Of a DNA stretch of 6,946 bases, positions 1 to 6,817 are shown one piece after another. Location: NCBI GenBank assembly GCA_031270925.1, contig JAISWY010000068.1:1-6946 (forward strand). The letters are read 5' to 3'. How positions within the stretch are numbered: position 1 is the stretch's first letter; each line of letters opens with the position of its first letter. Source of the DNA: Candidatus Symbiothrix sp. GTDB lineage: Bacteria > Bacteroidota > Bacteroidia > Bacteroidales > Azobacteroidaceae. The notes under the pieces are model-generated. The model was not told the origin of the DNA, did no database searches, and saw only the letters and a program-made list of their open reading frames with translations. A program made the position numbers and the translations under genes.

Positions 1-1389
1 GGGATTGAAGCCGGATACATTTATATGCATCTTTCCTACGATGAGTAAGTTATGTGTATCGGAAAGCAGATGCAAAGCCTCAATGCAAACGCCTTGCAAA
101 TCGACATTCAGTTGAACGGAAGGCGTTTTTTTGGATGTATTGGCTGTTAAATCCAATACCAAAGGAATATTTTCATCCTGACTGTTTAAGTGTAATTCAA
201 TGGTTTCGCCGCGATAAACCGCTTGTGCATCCACTTGTTGATAAACATAATTTTGATAATCGAAACGGTCGATATGCGCTTCGGCCGTAAGATTGGGTTT
301 TCCCGCCGATACCGAACCTTTGGCGTGCAATTGAAAGCTTGTTGAGCCGAAAACGGCATCGTTCAATAGAGCCTTCAAATCGAAATCGGAGGCACGCACG
401 GAAGCGTCGAAATGCGCCGTTTCGTTCGTGAAATTGTAACCGCCCCGTCCTTTCAAATGTAAATTGCCACAATCGCTTTCCGCTTGAATATCAGCCGATA
501 AGTCGGATAAGTCGCCTTGCAGACGACCGCTCAACCGGGTGCTGGTTGGGAGCAGTGTATCTGCTCTAACTTCTGTTAAATCTACGTACAAGGGCGATGT
601 TTGCCATTGCATATAGTTATCCATGTATGCGTTGATTTTCAATGAGATACGATTTTTGTAATCCGCTTGTAATTTACTTATGCTCAATTTTCCGTTGGTA
701 TCGAAAATCGCGTTAATTTGTTCGATTTGCAAACCTTTTTGTTCGGAACATGAGAATTGTTTCAACCGGATATTCCATATATCGCCGGCATTGTCCAATT
801 CGGTTTTTAATGCTAAATTATTGATTTTTATATGATTAACATCCAAAAGTCCATCTTCCGAAACCGGTTTGTCGAGCATATCGTAATGCAACCGTCCGTT
901 TTTCAGTTGAATATCGGAAATTTGCCATTGCATAACAAAAGATGTTGTGTCGGGCGTATCGGAAGCAAAAGCATCTATTAGGAATTGAAAGTTAAAATCG
1001 GCATTTGCACTGTCTCCGGCCACTTTCGCCACGAAATCATTCAATTGTATTGAATTGATAATCAATTGTTTGTCTTTCAATCTCCATAAGTCGAAACGCG
1101 CCGACAAATTTTCGACATACACCAAAGTATCGCCTCTTAAATCTTCGACATAAATGCCCGACAACCGAATGTAGTTAAATGGGCGAAACGATAATTCACG
1201 GATTTCGATCCGGTTATGCGTTCTTTTGATGACTTCCGATAAGGCAATGTTTTTTATTTTTTGTTGCACCGGTGGTAGCCACAACAAAAGATAAACTAAT
1301 CCCGCCAAAATGAATGGCGAAGCAAGAGTAATCAGCAATATTTTCCGGCCTTTTTTGATAATAAAACGCTTGTTTGCTAACGGGAGCAA
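1..1389 (-). CDS. tamB: TamB/AsmA-like inner-membrane-anchored protein, N-terminal part (3' end outside window)
   Basis: Translating the minus strand gives one open frame of 463 codons from 1389 to the window edge, with no stop. The N-terminus is basic (KRFIIKKGRK, about residues 7-16) and is followed by one hydrophobic segment (about 17-38, ending LLLWLPPVQQ), the layout of a signal anchor with the rest in the periplasm. The remainder is rich in alternating beta-strand sequence, including an early stretch around EIRELSFRPF, LSGIYVEDLRGDTLVYVENL and LKDKQLIINSIQL. This resembles the N-terminal region of Bacteroidetes TamB-like/AsmA-superfamily proteins, which are thought to form a long beta-groove bridging inner and outer membranes for lipid transport or outer-membrane assembly. 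The diagnostic C-terminal TamB (DUF490) domain lies outside the window, so another AsmA-like protein is possible. The start is uncertain: no ATG or GTG is in frame near the N-terminus, and TTG at 1389 is the only usual start codon before the membrane segment. It is divergent from mraZ. Confidence 0.72.
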   Translation of the reverse strand, partial: MLPLANKRFIIKKGRKILLITLASPFILAGLVYLLLWLPPVQQKIKNIALSEVIKRTHNRIEIRELSFRPFNYIRLSGIYVEDLRGDTLVYVENLSARFDLWRLKDKQLIINSIQLNDFVAKVAGDSANADFNFQFLIDAFASDTPDTTSFVMQWQISDIQLKNGRLHYDMLDKPVSEDGLLDVNHIKINNLALKTELDNAGDIWNIRLKQFSCSEQKGLQIEQINAIFDTNGKLSISKLQADYKNRISLKINAYMDNYMQWQTSPLYVDLTEVRADTLLPTSTRLSGRLQGDLSDLSADIQAESDCGNLHLKGRGGYNFTNETAHFDASVRASDFDLKALLNDAVFGSTSFQLHAKGSVSAGKPNLTAEAHIDRFDYQNYVYQQVDAQAVYRGETIELHLNSQDENIPLVLDLTANTSKKTPSVQLNVDLQGVCIEALHLLSDTHNLLIVGKMHINVSGFNP

Positions 1390-1418
1390 ATGTAGGAAGA
1401 ATATTGATAGGATGCAAA
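1387..1418 (-). promoter_or_regulatory. Bacteroidetes-type -33/-7 promoter candidate for the tamB-like gene
   Basis: Read on the minus strand, TTTG (1418-1415) is followed by a 20-bp spacer and TACATTTG (1394-1387). This matches the Bacteroidetes sigma-ABfr consensus TTTG, about 19-21 bp, TAnnTTTG at every fixed position. Transcription would begin near 1380, heading into the tamB-like gene. The -7 element contains the TTG proposed as that gene's start codon, so promoter and start cannot both be right as drawn. Confidence 0.55.
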
Positions 1419-1501
1419 TCCTGTATCCGCATGAAATTGCTTTATCGGTTTATTAGTGGTTTAATTAATTGATTCTTAATTAGTTATATTGTTTATTTCT
1501 T

Positions 1502-1508
1502 GTGGAAA
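1502..1508 (+). promoter_or_regulatory. Outlying GTGGAAA half-site upstream of mraZ
   Basis: GTGGAAA is a one-base-shorter form of the GTGGGAAA units at 1539 and 1559. It lies 37 bp upstream of the first of them, so it is not in 10-bp phase with the array. Another copy, GTGGAAAA, coincides with the mraZ start codon at 1608. It may be an accessory MraZ contact or a chance match. Confidence 0.25.
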
Positions 1509-1524
1509 GACTGAGGATAACTTG

Positions 1525-1554
1525 TTGATAAATAATAAGTGGGAAATAATGTTG
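1525..1554 (+). promoter_or_regulatory. Candidate promoter of the mraZ-led dcw operon
   Basis: TTG (1525-1527) is separated by 19 bp from TAATGTTG (1547-1554), which fits the Bacteroidetes pattern TTTG, about 19-21 bp, TAnnTTTG with one mismatch in each element. Transcription would start near 1560, giving a leader of roughly 48 nt before the mraZ start at 1608. A weaker alternative -7 element is TAATTTTA at 1572-1579. The assignment rests on spacing and partial consensus only. Confidence 0.42.
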
Positions 1555-1574
1555 ATTTGTGGGAAAATGTGTAA
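1539..1574 (+). promoter_or_regulatory. Putative MraZ operator: 10-bp-phased GTGGGAAA repeats
   Basis: Two identical GTGGGAAA octamers lie exactly 20 bp apart (1539-1546 and 1559-1566). The 10-bp slot between them begins ATGTTGA (1549) and the slot after them begins GTGTAA (1569), so a TG is present in four consecutive 10-bp registers at 1540, 1550, 1560 and 1570. MraZ of E. coli is known to bind TGGGN direct repeats separated by 5 nt, which is the same 10-bp period. One octamer fills the spacer of the candidate promoter and the other covers its predicted start site, so bound MraZ would be expected to block transcription. Binding here is inferred, not shown. Confidence 0.6.
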
Positions 1575-1582
1575 TTTTACAC
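1569..1582. repeat. Short inverted repeat in the mraZ leader
   Basis: GTGTAA (1569-1574) and TTACAC (1577-1582) form perfect 6-bp arms around a TT spacer. It lies in the predicted 5' leader of mraZ, immediately downstream of the second GTGGGAAA unit and overlapping the fourth 10-bp register. With a 2-nt spacer it would be a poor RNA hairpin, so a dimeric protein site on DNA is more plausible. No regulator can be named from sequence. Confidence 0.4.
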
Positions 1583-1607
1583 CCTGAAAATTAGTCATTT
1601 ATATCAA

Positions 1608-2078
1608 GTGGAAAATTTTGTCGGAAATAGCAGTACGAAATTGGATGCGAAAAATCGCGTTCCGTTGCCGGTCATCTTCCGCCGCAGTTGGCAGGAAGGA
1701 GACGATCAACGCCTTGTGCTGACTCCCGATTTGTACCAAAAATGCTTGGTTCTCTATCCGCGGGCGGCTTGGGAAGCGGAAAAAAACAATATGCGTAGTC
1801 GCTTGGATTTATATGATGAAGAACAGATGAGTATCTACGAAGCTTACGTTGGCCGGGCTAATCCGGTAGAAATGGATTCGATGGGGCGAATTTTAATCCC
1901 GAAAGAATTTGCAGACGAAGCCGGCTTGAAAAGCGACGTCCGTTTCGTAGGCATTGATGACAAAATTAAAGTCTGGGACGAAGCCGAATACAGCCGCTTC
2001 ATACAAAGTAGCCGCGAGAATTTCAAGGCGAACGCCCGCCGCTTTTTGGTAAAACCGAAAACAGAAGATAAAGCATGA
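1608..2078 (+). CDS. mraZ: Transcriptional regulator MraZ
   Basis: A 156-residue protein with the duplicated AbrB/SpoVT-like swapped-hairpin layout of MraZ. The first repeat carries DAKNR (residues 13-17, followed by VPLP) and the second DSMGR (90-94, followed by ILIP). MraZ proteins assemble as ring-like multimers that bind phased direct repeats ahead of their own operon and regulate the dcw cluster. The usual motif is DxxGR; here the first copy has Asn in place of Gly, while the second is canonical. Length is normal for the family, with a basic C-terminal tail (RRFLVKPK, about 144-151). GTG at 1608 is the first plausible start after an in-frame stop near 1572 and gives the expected short N-terminus before the first repeat. 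No clear Shine-Dalgarno sequence precedes it. It leads the operon and overlaps rsmH by 4 bp, suggesting translational coupling. Confidence 0.95.
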   Translation: MENFVGNSSTKLDAKNRVPLPVIFRRSWQEGDDQRLVLTPDLYQKCLVLYPRAAWEAEKNNMRSRLDLYDEEQMSIYEAYVGRANPVEMDSMGRILIPKEFADEAGLKSDVRFVGIDDKIKVWDEAEYSRFIQSSRENFKANARRFLVKPKTEDKA

Positions 2079-2986
2079 ACGAAACGATTCCATATCACAT
2101 TCCCGCCTTGTTGAACGAAACAATCAGTGGTTTGCAGGTTCGCCCCGACGGCTTATACGTGGATGTTACCTTGGGCGGCAGCGGTCACGCCAAAGCGATT
2201 TTGGCCTTATTGGGCGAAAGCGGACGGTTATTCGGATTCGACCAGGATGAGGACGCCGAAAACAATATTCTTTCCGACGGCCGATTTACGTTTGTCCATA
2301 GCAATTTCCGCTATTTGACGCCGTTTCTGGATTGGTATGGCGTGAAAATGATCGACGGCTTATTGGCCGATTTAGGCGTTTCGTCGCATCATTTCGACGA
2401 TGAAACGCGCGGATTTTCGTTCCGTTTTGAAGGCGATTTGGATATGCGGATGAACAAGCGCGCCGGAAAAACCGCCGCCGGAATCCTGAATACTTATTCG
2501 GAAGCGGCTTTGGCCGATGTGTTTTATCATTATGGCGAATTGTACAATGCACGCGCCATTGCACGGGCGGTAATCCAAGCGCGCGAACGACAAAATATCC
2601 GAACCATCAACGATTTTTTAACAATCGTAAAACCGTTTTTCGGTCGAGCCAAAGAAAAAAAACAACTGGCGCAAGCCTTTCAAGCGCTTCGTATCGAAGT
2701 AAACGGCGAATTAGACGCTTTGAAAGAAATGTTGCAGCAAGCATTGGTTTTGTTGAAACCGGGCGGTCGCTTGGCGGTTATAACTTATCATTCGCTGGAA
2801 GATCGTTTGGTCAAGAATTTCTTCAAAACGGGCAATTTTGAAGGTAAAACCGTACAGGATTTTTACGGGAATATTGAAACGCCTTTCCGGGCGGTACATT
2901 CGAAAGTCATCATACCGGACGAAGCCGAAATCGCCCGAAATCCGCGTTCACGTAGCGCTAAATTAAGAATAGCAGAAAAAATATGA
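2075..2986 (+). CDS. rsmH: 16S rRNA (cytosine(1402)-N4)-methyltransferase RsmH
   Basis: A 303-residue S-adenosylmethionine-dependent methyltransferase (formerly MraW) that N4-methylates C1402 in the decoding centre of 16S rRNA in the cytoplasm. Family motifs run in order: a SAM-binding loop VDVTLGGSGHA (29-39), the acidic site FDQD (55-58), LADLGVSS (97-104), DLDMRM (121-126), QALRIEVNGEL (203-213), YHSLEDR (238-244) and the C-terminal NPRSRSAKLR (289-298). Length is typical and nothing is missing. The start codon sits in an ATGA overlap with the mraZ stop, and its own stop forms another ATGA with ftsL, so both junctions are probably translationally coupled. Its place second in the dcw cluster is the standard one. 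Confidence 0.97.
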   Translation: MNETIPYHIPALLNETISGLQVRPDGLYVDVTLGGSGHAKAILALLGESGRLFGFDQDEDAENNILSDGRFTFVHSNFRYLTPFLDWYGVKMIDGLLADLGVSSHHFDDETRGFSFRFEGDLDMRMNKRAGKTAAGILNTYSEAALADVFYHYGELYNARAIARAVIQARERQNIRTINDFLTIVKPFFGRAKEKKQLAQAFQALRIEVNGELDALKEMLQQALVLLKPGGRLAVITYHSLEDRLVKNFFKTGNFEGKTVQDFYGNIETPFRAVHSKVIIPDEAEIARNPRSRSAKLRIAEKI

Positions 2987-3315
2987 GTGAAATGGTTAAC
3001 ATGTTGGTAAGATTCATCCGGTATATCATTACCGGAGAATGGATGAAGGAGGCGTTTTTCATCAAGCAATCGAAATTGGTGTTTTTAATTGTTTTGGGCG
3101 TTCTTTTGTTGATTAGCAACGATTACGCCTGCCAGAAAAAAATGAAACAAATCGATTTTCTACAAGATAGCTTGAAGCACGAACGGGCTACGGCGGTAGT
3201 ATTGGCCATGAAATTGACCGATGCACGCCGTTATTCGCAAATTGAAACCCTGTTGAAAGAAAAAGGGATCGAATTGGCATCGCCGCAACAACCGGCTTTT
3301 GAAATTCATAAATAA
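2983..3315 (+). CDS. ftsL: FtsL-like cell division protein (Bacteroidetes FtsL_2 type)
   Basis: A 110-residue bitopic membrane protein: a roughly 30-residue cytoplasmic N-terminus, one transmembrane helix (about 32-45, LVFLIVLGVLLLIS), then a likely periplasmic coiled coil (about 49-90). The tail LLKEKGIELASPQQPAF resembles the C-terminus of Bacteroidetes FtsL-like proteins, where a KEKGI segment is common. FtsL partners with the DivIC/FtsB protein to activate FtsW-FtsI at the septum. Primary sequence is poorly conserved in this family, so the call rests on topology, length and its position between rsmH and ftsI. It overlaps rsmH by 4 bp (ATGA). An internal ATG at residue 4, 7 or 21 could also serve as the start, but the overlap favours the first. 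Confidence 0.86.
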   Translation: MSEMVNMLVRFIRYIITGEWMKEAFFIKQSKLVFLIVLGVLLLISNDYACQKKMKQIDFLQDSLKHERATAVVLAMKLTDARRYSQIETLLKEKGIELASPQQPAFEIHK

Positions 3316-3322
3316 TACGTTT

Positions 3323-5356
3323 ATGTCTGCAAAAAAAACACAAGCACAAAAGATAATGACTTCCTATTTTATTTTGGTAGTCATTGTTATTGGAGTGGCT
3401 CTTTTGGTTTTCAGTAAAGCGGTAAGGACGTCATGGAAAGATGGAGAAAGATGGCGTGAATTAGGCGCTACACAAGTGCGCGACAGTGTGCCGATTCCAA
3501 CCGAGCGCGGCAATATTTACGCATGTGGAGGCGAATTGTTGGCGACGAACGAAGACCGTTATAAATTGTATATCGATTTTTGGGCGCAGAAAGGAACCGC
3601 CGATTCGTTGAAAGCCAATCTCCGGAAGATAAATGCCGAGTTACAGCAAAATTTCCCCGATTCGTTAGCTCGTAAAATCGGCGATCGCTTGCAAAAAGGC
3701 TTGGACTGGAAAGTGGAACAAGATAAAAAAATCAAGAATAATCCGAATTTTAAACCCGATCGCGGTTATCCATTACAAGGGATAGTCGTCGATTACGCCC
3801 AATGGAAAACACTTCGGACGCTAACTTTTTTCAAAAAAGGACAATATATTTCGGGTTTGAAACCGCAATCGCTCCGGCGACGGGTCAATCCCTACGGTTC
3901 CTTGGCTTTGCGTACTATCGGCAGCATTTACGGTTCGGATACCATTGGCCGGAAAGTCGGTAAAAACGGTTTGGAAATGTATTACGATTCGTTGTTGTGC
4001 GGCAAACCGGGCTTAGGCCAAAGTCGCAAAGTCAACGGCCGGACAATGGTGGTTCCTTTTGAAAAGCCGGTTCCCGGATGCGATATTATTACCACGATTG
4101 ATGTTCATATTCAAGACATTGTAGAAAAAAACCTGAAAAAGAAATTGCAGGAAATCGACGCCGAATCGGGTACGGCCGTTTTGATGGAAACGGCGACCGG
4201 CGAAGTGAAAGCTATTACCAACATGGGGCGTATCTGCGAGGGCGTCTGGGGCGAAACCCGGAATTTTGCGGTTTCCGATTTGAGCGAACCCGGTTCGACG
4301 TTTAAAGTCGTTTCGATGCTGGTGGGTTTGAATGACGGGACTATCCATCCCGACGATCCGGTGGATGTGGGCAACGGTTTCGCTGTTGTGGCCGGCGTTC
4401 CTTTGGAAGACCACAATGCCGGTCGCGGTTATGGATTGATTAACGCCGCCAACAGCATTCGTTATTCGTCGAATATAGGTGTGGCCAAATTGATTATGCA
4501 AGCCTATTCACGCGATCCCGACCGTTATTTCGACGGTGTTTACCGTATCGGCTTTCATCAGGATATGCACTTGGAAATTCCGGGTTATGCTGTGCCGAGA
4601 ATCCGGAGAACGCATAATTTGGTCGATCTTTCCCGAATGTCGTATGGTTATTACACGGCCATTCCCCCCATTTATACCTTGTCGTTTTTCAATGCGATCG
4701 CCAACAATGGTAAATTGGTCAAGCCGCTTTTCGTGTGCGAAATCCGCAACGGCGAAAGCGGACGTGTTTTGGAACGAAAGAAACCGATCGTCATCAACGA
4801 GCAAATCGCTTCGGAAACTGCGCTTTCGGAAATCCGGCAAATGCTCGATAGTGTTGTGAACAGTCTTGGCGGCACCGGCAAACCGGCTCGTTCCAAATTG
4901 ATTCGCATTGCCGGAAAAACGGGAACAGCCAAATTAGCAGAAGGCGGCTCGTATGGCAATCAGCATCAAGTGTCGTTTTGTGGCTATTTTCCTTCGGACA
5001 AACCGAAATATTCCATGATTGTAGTTATCCGTAAACCGCGTATCGGCAACGCTTCCGGCGGGTTTATGTGCGGAGCGGTTTTTAAAGCCATTGCGGAAGA
5101 AATTTATACGCGGAATATTATTTCCGAGAGTCGTCCGTTGCCGGTCGATACTCTTTCGAAACAGCCGGAAGTAAAGAAAAGTTTAGTCGCATTGGATTCC
5201 GAATCCAACGGCATTCCGAATGTACGGGGTATGGGCGCCAAAGATGCGGTTTACGCCATTGAACGCACCGGACGGCGGGTCAAATTAAGCGGAAAGGGAA
5301 CAGTTGTCGCGCAATCGGTTCTGCCGGGTAATATTGTTTTCTTGCAATTGAAATAA
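3323..5356 (+). CDS. ftsI: Septal peptidoglycan transpeptidase FtsI (PBP3) with C-terminal PASTA domain
   Basis: A 677-residue class B penicillin-binding protein that crosslinks septal peptidoglycan in the periplasm. After a short basic N-terminus there is one transmembrane anchor (about 11-34), then the PBP dimerisation domain beginning near [10 protein letters not shown] (about 58-67), then the transpeptidase domain with all three catalytic motifs: STFK (nucleophile Ser325, Lys328), SSN (382-384) and KTGTA (532-536). A single PASTA-like repeat closes the protein (about 631-677, from [17 protein letters not shown]). This matches Bacteroidetes FtsI in length and layout. ATG at 3323, 7 bp after the ftsL stop, was chosen; an in-frame TTG at 3299 would add eight residues and overlap ftsL, which seems less likely. 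It sits between its activator ftsL and murE. Beta-lactams would be expected to target it. Confidence 0.95.
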   Translation: MSAKKTQAQKIMTSYFILVVIVIGVALLVFSKAVRTSWKDGERWRELGATQVRDSVPIPTERGNIYACGGELLATNEDRYKLYIDFWAQKGTADSLKANLRKINAELQQNFPDSLARKIGDRLQKGLDWKVEQDKKIKNNPNFKPDRGYPLQGIVVDYAQWKTLRTLTFFKKGQYISGLKPQSLRRRVNPYGSLALRTIGSIYGSDTIGRKVGKNGLEMYYDSLLCGKPGLGQSRKVNGRTMVVPFEKPVPGCDIITTIDVHIQDIVEKNLKKKLQEIDAESGTAVLMETATGEVKAITNMGRICEGVWGETRNFAVSDLSEPGSTFKVVSMLVGLNDGTIHPDDPVDVGNGFAVVAGVPLEDHNAGRGYGLINAANSIRYSSNIGVAKLIMQAYSRDPDRYFDGVYRIGFHQDMHLEIPGYAVPRIRRTHNLVDLSRMSYGYYTAIPPIYTLSFFNAIANNGKLVKPLFVCEIRNGESGRVLERKKPIVINEQIASETALSEIRQMLDSVVNSLGGTGKPARSKLIRIAGKTGTAKLAEGGSYGNQHQVSFCGYFPSDKPKYSMIVVIRKPRIGNASGGFMCGAVFKAIAEEIYTRNIISESRPLPVDTLSKQPEVKKSLVALDSESNGIPNVRGMGAKDAVYAIERTGRRVKLSGKGTVVAQSVLPGNIVFLQLK

Positions 5357-5364
5357 AACGAAGA

Positions 5365-6813
5365 ATGATGCAATTAATATTTAAAAATCAAACAATTGAT
5401 ATTTCCGGAATCCATTTCGATTCGCGGAAAATCGAAAGCGGGTATTTGTTCGTAGCCGTAAAGGGCACGCAATCCGATGGACACGATTATATCGGAAAAG
5501 CCATTGAAAACGGAGCAACGGTTATTGTGCATCAATCGCCGGTTGTCGATAAAAATTCAAATATCAAATATATACAAGTGAATGATAGCGCCAAGGCATT
5601 GGGCGAAATCGCTTCGCTTTGGAATGGCGAACCTTCCAAAAAACTGAAATTAGTCGGCATTACCGGCACCAACGGCAAAACCACCATCGTTACCTTATTA
5701 TATATGATATTCCGAAAACTGGGCTATAATGCTGGTTTATTATCCACAGTTTGCAATTACATCAACGAAACGGAAATCCCGGCTACGCACACCACGCCCG
5801 ACCCGATTGAATTGAACAATCTCTTGGCGCAAATGGTCGCTGCCGGTTGCGAGTATGCGTTTATGGAAGTGAGTTCACATTCGGTTGTACAACAGCGCAT
5901 TGCCGGCTTGCAGTTCGCCGGCGGAATCTTTACCAATCTTACACGCGATCATTTGGATTATCATAATACGTTTGAGGCATATCGCGACGCCAAAAAGAGT
6001 TTCTTCGACCAATTGCCCGTAGCCGCTTTCGCTCTGACCAACAAAGACGACAAAAACGGCGAATTTATGTTGCAAAACACGAAAGCCGTCAAACATACTT
6101 ATTCGTTCCAAACTTTGGCCGATTTCAAAGGCCGGATTTTGGAATCGCATTTCGATAGTACCTTGATGACGATTAATGATGCCGAAATTCTCACACAGTT
6201 TGTCGGTAAATTCAACGCTTACAATCTCTTAGCCGTTTATGGAGCCGCGGTTTTGCTATGTAGAGATGTTGCATGCAAGGTCTCTACGACAGACATTCTC
6301 ACGCTTTTAAGCACATTACAATCGGTATCCGGCCGCTTCCAAACTTTCCGCTCGTCCGATGGTTACACTGCCATCGTCGATTACGCACACACACCCGACG
6401 CTCTCGTCAACGTTCTTAATGCCATTAAAATCCTAAACGACGCTTTGCCCGACAAAGGCAATATTATCACGGTCGTCGGCTGCGGCGGCAACCGCGACAA
6501 AGGCAAACGCCCCATCATGGCCAAAGAAGCCGTCCGCCTGAGCGACCGCGTAATTTTAACATCCGACAACCCGCGTTTTGAAGAGCCGGAAGCCATTCTC
6601 GACGATATGTTCGCCGGATTGGATGATACCGAACGCCGCCAAGCATTGTGCATTACCGACCGCAAAGAAGCCATTCGTACAGCTTGTATGCTCGCGCAAC
6701 AAGTCTATGTTATTCTGATTGCCGGCAAGGGACATGAATATTATCAGGAAATAAAAGGAGTGAAACATCCTTTTGATGACAGGGAAATTGTTCAGGAAAT
6801 ATTTAATTCATAA
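5365..6813 (+). CDS. murE: UDP-N-acetylmuramoyl-L-alanyl-D-glutamate--2,6-diaminopimelate ligase MurE
   Basis: A 482-residue cytoplasmic Mur ligase that adds the third stem-peptide residue to UDP-MurNAc-L-Ala-D-Glu using ATP. Visible motifs: P-loop GTNGKTT (101-107), THTTPDP (141-147), MEVSSHS (167-173), a lysine in YRDAKKSFF likely to be the carbamylated one (Lys210), DYAHTPD (339-345), [12 protein letters not shown] (372-383), DNPR (401-404) and GKGHE (454-458). DNPR is the signature of enzymes using meso-diaminopimelate rather than lysine. All three Mur ligase domains are present. The start may be either of two adjacent ATG codons (5365 or 5368), 8-11 bp after ftsI. The segment [10 protein letters not shown] (299-308), late in the central domain, is encoded by a 28-bp near-palindrome and appears to lengthen a loop relative to relatives. 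All catalytic motifs flanking it are intact, so the enzyme is probably functional. Confidence 0.96.
   Translation: MMQLIFKNQTIDISGIHFDSRKIESGYLFVAVKGTQSDGHDYIGKAIENGATVIVHQSPVVDKNSNIKYIQVNDSAKALGEIASLWNGEPSKKLKLVGITGTNGKTTIVTLLYMIFRKLGYNAGLLSTVCNYINETEIPATHTTPDPIELNNLLAQMVAAGCEYAFMEVSSHSVVQQRIAGLQFAGGIFTNLTRDHLDYHNTFEAYRDAKKSFFDQLPVAAFALTNKDDKNGEFMLQNTKAVKHTYSFQTLADFKGRILESHFDSTLMTINDAEILTQFVGKFNAYNLLAVYGAAVLLCRDVACKVSTTDILTLLSTLQSVSGRFQTFRSSDGYTAIVDYAHTPDALVNVLNAIKILNDALPDKGNIITVVGCGGNRDKGKRPIMAKEAVRLSDRVILTSDNPRFEEPEAILDDMFAGLDDTERRQALCITDRKEAIRTACMLAQQVYVILIAGKGHEYYQEIKGVKHPFDDREIVQEIFNS
6260..6287. repeat. 28-bp near-perfect palindrome inside murE (possible in-frame palindromic repeat element)
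   Basis: The left arm starts GTAGAGA (6260-6266) and the right arm ends TCTCTAC (6281-6287), with the self-complementary core TTGCATGCAA (6269-6278) between. Twelve of fourteen base pairs are Watson-Crick; the other two opposed positions are 6267/6280 (T:G) and 6268/6279 (G:G). It is read in frame as part of [10 protein letters not shown] of MurE. Long palindromes of the GTAGAGAC...GTCTCTAC kind resemble dispersed REP/MITE-like repeats seen in bacterial genomes, but no second copy occurs in this window, so repeat status is inferred. Confidence 0.6.
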
Positions 6814-6817
6814 AACA

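Larger units (their letters stand above)
1390..1607. other. Divergent AT-rich control region between tamB-like gene and mraZ
   Basis: This 218-bp gap separates two divergently transcribed genes and carries no convincing gene of its own. It holds the tamB-side promoter candidate on the left and, on the right, a candidate mraZ promoter with GTGG(G)AAA repeats. The central part (1461-1500) is very AT-rich and contains a 7-bp inverted repeat, TAATTAA (1462-1468) against TTAATTA (1476-1482) with a 7-nt loop; being pure A/T it carries little statistical weight. No intrinsic terminator is visible, as expected for a divergent gap. Confidence 0.8.

Noticed and set aside
54..290. A 78-codon plus-strand open frame
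   Set aside because: It is antisense to the TamB-like gene and low in recognisable features.
197..472. A 91-codon minus-strand open frame
   Set aside because: It overlaps the long TamB-like frame in another phase; the TamB-like frame is open for 463 codons with a sensible membrane anchor and beta-rich sequence.
1214..1432. A 72-codon minus-strand frame starting with ATG
   Set aside because: It runs out of phase through the TamB-like membrane segment and ends quickly. Only its ATG is of interest, as a possible true start if there is a frameshift.
1462..1482. Inverted repeat TAATTAA/TTAATTA as a terminator or operator
   Set aside because: The arms are pure A/T in a very AT-rich stretch, so chance is likely, and there is no T-tract or upstream gene end for a terminator.
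3299..3322. Upstream TTG start for ftsI
   Set aside because: It would add eight residues and overlap ftsL by 17 bp, whereas ATG at 3323 gives a standard short basic N-terminus and a 7-bp gap.
4013..4501. A 162-codon open frame on the minus strand
   Set aside because: It lies wholly inside ftsI, opposite the strongly conserved transpeptidase core, and its translation shows no recognisable domain. It is a shadow of the real gene's codon pattern.
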